A stretch of DNA of 6,325 nucleotides, taken from assembly GCA_028716125.1 (NCBI GenBank), contig JAQUQK010000115.1, positions 1-6,325 of the forward strand, read 5' to 3'. Shown here piece after piece: positions 5,510 through 6,325 of the stretch (positions are counted from its first letter, which is position 1; the number at the start of each line of letters is the position of its first letter). The notes beneath the pieces are model-generated. The model had not been told where the DNA came from. It worked only from the letters and a program-made list of their open reading frames with translations, and ran no database searches. The position numbers and the translations under genes are program-made. The stretch is from Thermoplasmatota archaeon (GTDB taxonomy: Archaea > Thermoplasmatota > JAQUQK01).

Positions 5510-6119
5510 ACCCGTATTCTCCAACCATCGGCACGAACATGCAGCCGCCAAGGTTCTTTTTCTCAAGTTTTGGGCCGTTTTTTATTGCAAGAATCAGGTC
5601 GGAAGGCATCCTGCCGATTGGAATCAGGATTCTTCCGCCTTCGCGTATCTGCTCTATTAGGGGTTTTGGAATTTCCGGCGCGGCGCAAGTGACTGTTATC
5701 GCGTCGTAAGGCGCAAATTCCGGTAGCCCCATCGTGCCGTCGCCGATTACTACCTTGACGTTCACGCGTCCGTCGGCTTCCAGATTCAGCGTCGCATTTT
5801 TCGCGACCGCTTCGATACGCTCGACCGAAAATATCATCCCTTTCCCGCCGACAATTCGCGACATAACGGCGGCATGGTATCCAGAACCCGCGCCAATCTC
5901 AAGAACTTTTTCCCCTGGCTTTAGCTGGAGCGCCTCGCACATTATCGCAACCATGTGGGGTGCAGAGATGGTCTGCCCCTCGCCAATAGGTAATGGCGCA
6001 TCTTCGTAGGAAAGGTGGCGGATTCCTTCAGGGACGTAAATGTGGCGAGGGGTTTCGAGCATCGCTTTCTCGACGGCGCCCGTTCTTACAATCCCTTCCA
6101 TTTTCAGCAATTGAACCAT
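5496..6119 (-). CDS. pcm: Protein-L-isoaspartate O-methyltransferase; true start probably upstream at 6146
   Basis: This cytoplasmic repair enzyme methylates isoaspartyl residues of aged proteins using S-adenosylmethionine. From ATG 6119 the product has 207 residues: the helix with GAVEKAMLETPRHIYVPE (14-31), the family signature GQTISAPHMVA (48-58), the SAM-binding motif VLEIGAGSGYHAAV (72-85), GDGTMGLPEFAPYDAITVT, and the C-terminal GGCMFVPMVGEYGF. Homologues usually begin about ten residues earlier. The in-frame upstream codons read TDYDSLRLR, which fits that missing N-terminus, but the first codon is ACG (6146-6144), not ATG. GGAG sits five bases before it, and a TATA-like box about 31 bases before. 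ATG 6119 has no Shine-Dalgarno. So translation may start at ACG, at ATG 6119 giving a shortened protein, or the base may be a mutation or sequencing error. The gene is divergent from the small membrane-protein gene and overlaps the MFS gene 3' end. Confidence 0.94.
   Translation of the reverse strand: MVQLLKMEGIVRTGAVEKAMLETPRHIYVPEGIRHLSYEDAPLPIGEGQTISAPHMVAIMCEALQLKPGEKVLEIGAGSGYHAAVMSRIVGGKGMIFSVERIEAVAKNATLNLEADGRVNVKVVIGDGTMGLPEFAPYDAITVTCAAPEIPKPLIEQIREGGRILIPIGRMPSDLILAIKNGPKLEKKNLGGCMFVPMVGEYGFKDL
5557..5583 (+). terminator. Clustered T tracts after the MFS gene, antisense in pcm
   Basis: Three T runs (5557-5561, 5568-5571 and 5578-5583) fall about 50 to 75 bases after the MFS stop. 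They could end the + strand transcript. They also encode a Lys-rich stretch of pcm on the other strand, so they may simply reflect AAA codons. Confidence 0.3.
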
Positions 6120-6143
6120 ACGAAGGCGCAGAGAATCGTAGTC

Positions 6144-6155
6144 CGTGCAATCTCC
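6144..6155 (-). promoter_or_regulatory. Shine-Dalgarno GGAG and ACG candidate start of pcm
   Basis: On the minus strand GGAG (6155-6152) is followed by five bases and ACG (6146-6144). ACG begins the in-frame extension TDYDSLRLR leading into ATG 6119. A single C-to-T change would make it ATG. The place agrees with the TATA spacing of the other genes here. Confidence 0.5.
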
Positions 6156-6166
6156 GACTGAATATA

Positions 6167-6183
6167 GGCTTAAATTTTATATC
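6167..6183. promoter_or_regulatory. Shared A/T-rich divergent promoter of pcm and the small membrane-protein gene
   Basis: The + strand TTTTATATC (6175-6183) is centred 31 bases before the ATG at 6210. The minus strand TATAAAAT (6181-6174) is centred about 32 bases before the ACG at 6146. The two TATA-like boxes overlap, so polymerase assembly in one direction should exclude the other. Confidence 0.5.
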
Positions 6184-6209
6184 AAACTATCCATTACACC
6201 TCGATTCAC

Positions 6210-6325
6210 ATGGGCTTCATGAGGAACAATGCATTTGCCATAGGCCTGGCCGCCACGATTGCAGGGGTCATCCTGCTTTTGCTTGGAATATGGACGATAT
6301 GGATATATAAACTGCTTCCAAATTT
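6210..6325 (+). CDS. Small membrane protein, N-terminal part (3' end outside window)
   Basis: Only 38 complete codons are present. They encode a short N-terminus with R and two N, then one strongly hydrophobic segment (AIGLAATIAGVILLLLGIWT, about residues 10-29) ending in WIYKLLPN. A signal anchor or first membrane helix is likely, with the remainder outside the window. ATG 6210 is 31 bases from a TATA-like box, with no clear Shine-Dalgarno, like other first genes here; ATG 6219 (MRNN) is an equally possible start. The gene is divergent from pcm. Family and function are not recognised. Confidence 0.6.
   Translation, partial: MGFMRNNAFAIGLAATIAGVILLLLGIWTIWIYKLLPN

Overview
The window looks like a piece of an archaeal chromosome at roughly 50 to 60% GC. 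Three things point to archaea. The UMP kinase is the short archaeal form of about 227 residues. Several genes start about 24 to 32 bases after an A/T-rich TATA-like element with no ribosome binding site, as expected for leaderless transcripts. Genes inside operons instead carry GGTG-type Shine-Dalgarno sequences. The adenylate kinase, however, is the long bacterial-type enzyme with a cysteine-bearing LID domain. I cannot name the lineage. A small-genome (DPANN-like) or other uncultured archaeon is only a guess.

Region 1 (2-1354, + strand) is an arsenic-resistance operon that enters from the left edge: the C-terminal half of an Acr3-type arsenite efflux permease, a small cysteine-rich DUF2703 protein, and a thioredoxin-type arsenate reductase (ArsC). 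The genes nearly touch or overlap, and the last two share ATGA. ArsC would reduce arsenate to arsenite and Acr3 would export it. The DUF2703 protein has a CxxC after its first predicted strand and a later CC-x2-C-x4-C cluster. It is the most interesting uncharacterised part of the window, as a possible dedicated electron donor for ArsC or an arsenite-binding chaperone.

Region 2 (1380-2404, - strand) holds a 72-residue winged-helix protein that converges on arsC, and a 237-residue single-pass membrane protein of unknown function with clearly lower GC. An inverted repeat joins the end of arsC to the end of the winged-helix gene, and a GC-rich hairpin follows the membrane-protein gene.

Region 3 (2496-5509, + strand) is a tight run of four genes: a 142-residue conserved-looking protein (possibly SecB-like), UMP kinase, adenylate kinase and an MFS transporter that overlaps adk by 41 bases. 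The two kinases supply UDP and ADP for nucleotide synthesis.

Region 4 (5496-6325) is a protein-L-isoaspartate methyltransferase gene on the - strand, overlapping the MFS gene tail to tail by 14 bases, and divergent from a partial gene for a small membrane protein running off the right edge. The two share one A/T-rich promoter region. The methyltransferase appears to have lost its expected ATG: an in-frame ACG sits where the family N-terminus, the Shine-Dalgarno sequence and the TATA spacing all place the start.

No tRNA, rRNA, CRISPR array, insertion sequence or replication origin was seen. No gene-free stretch is longer than about 95 bases.
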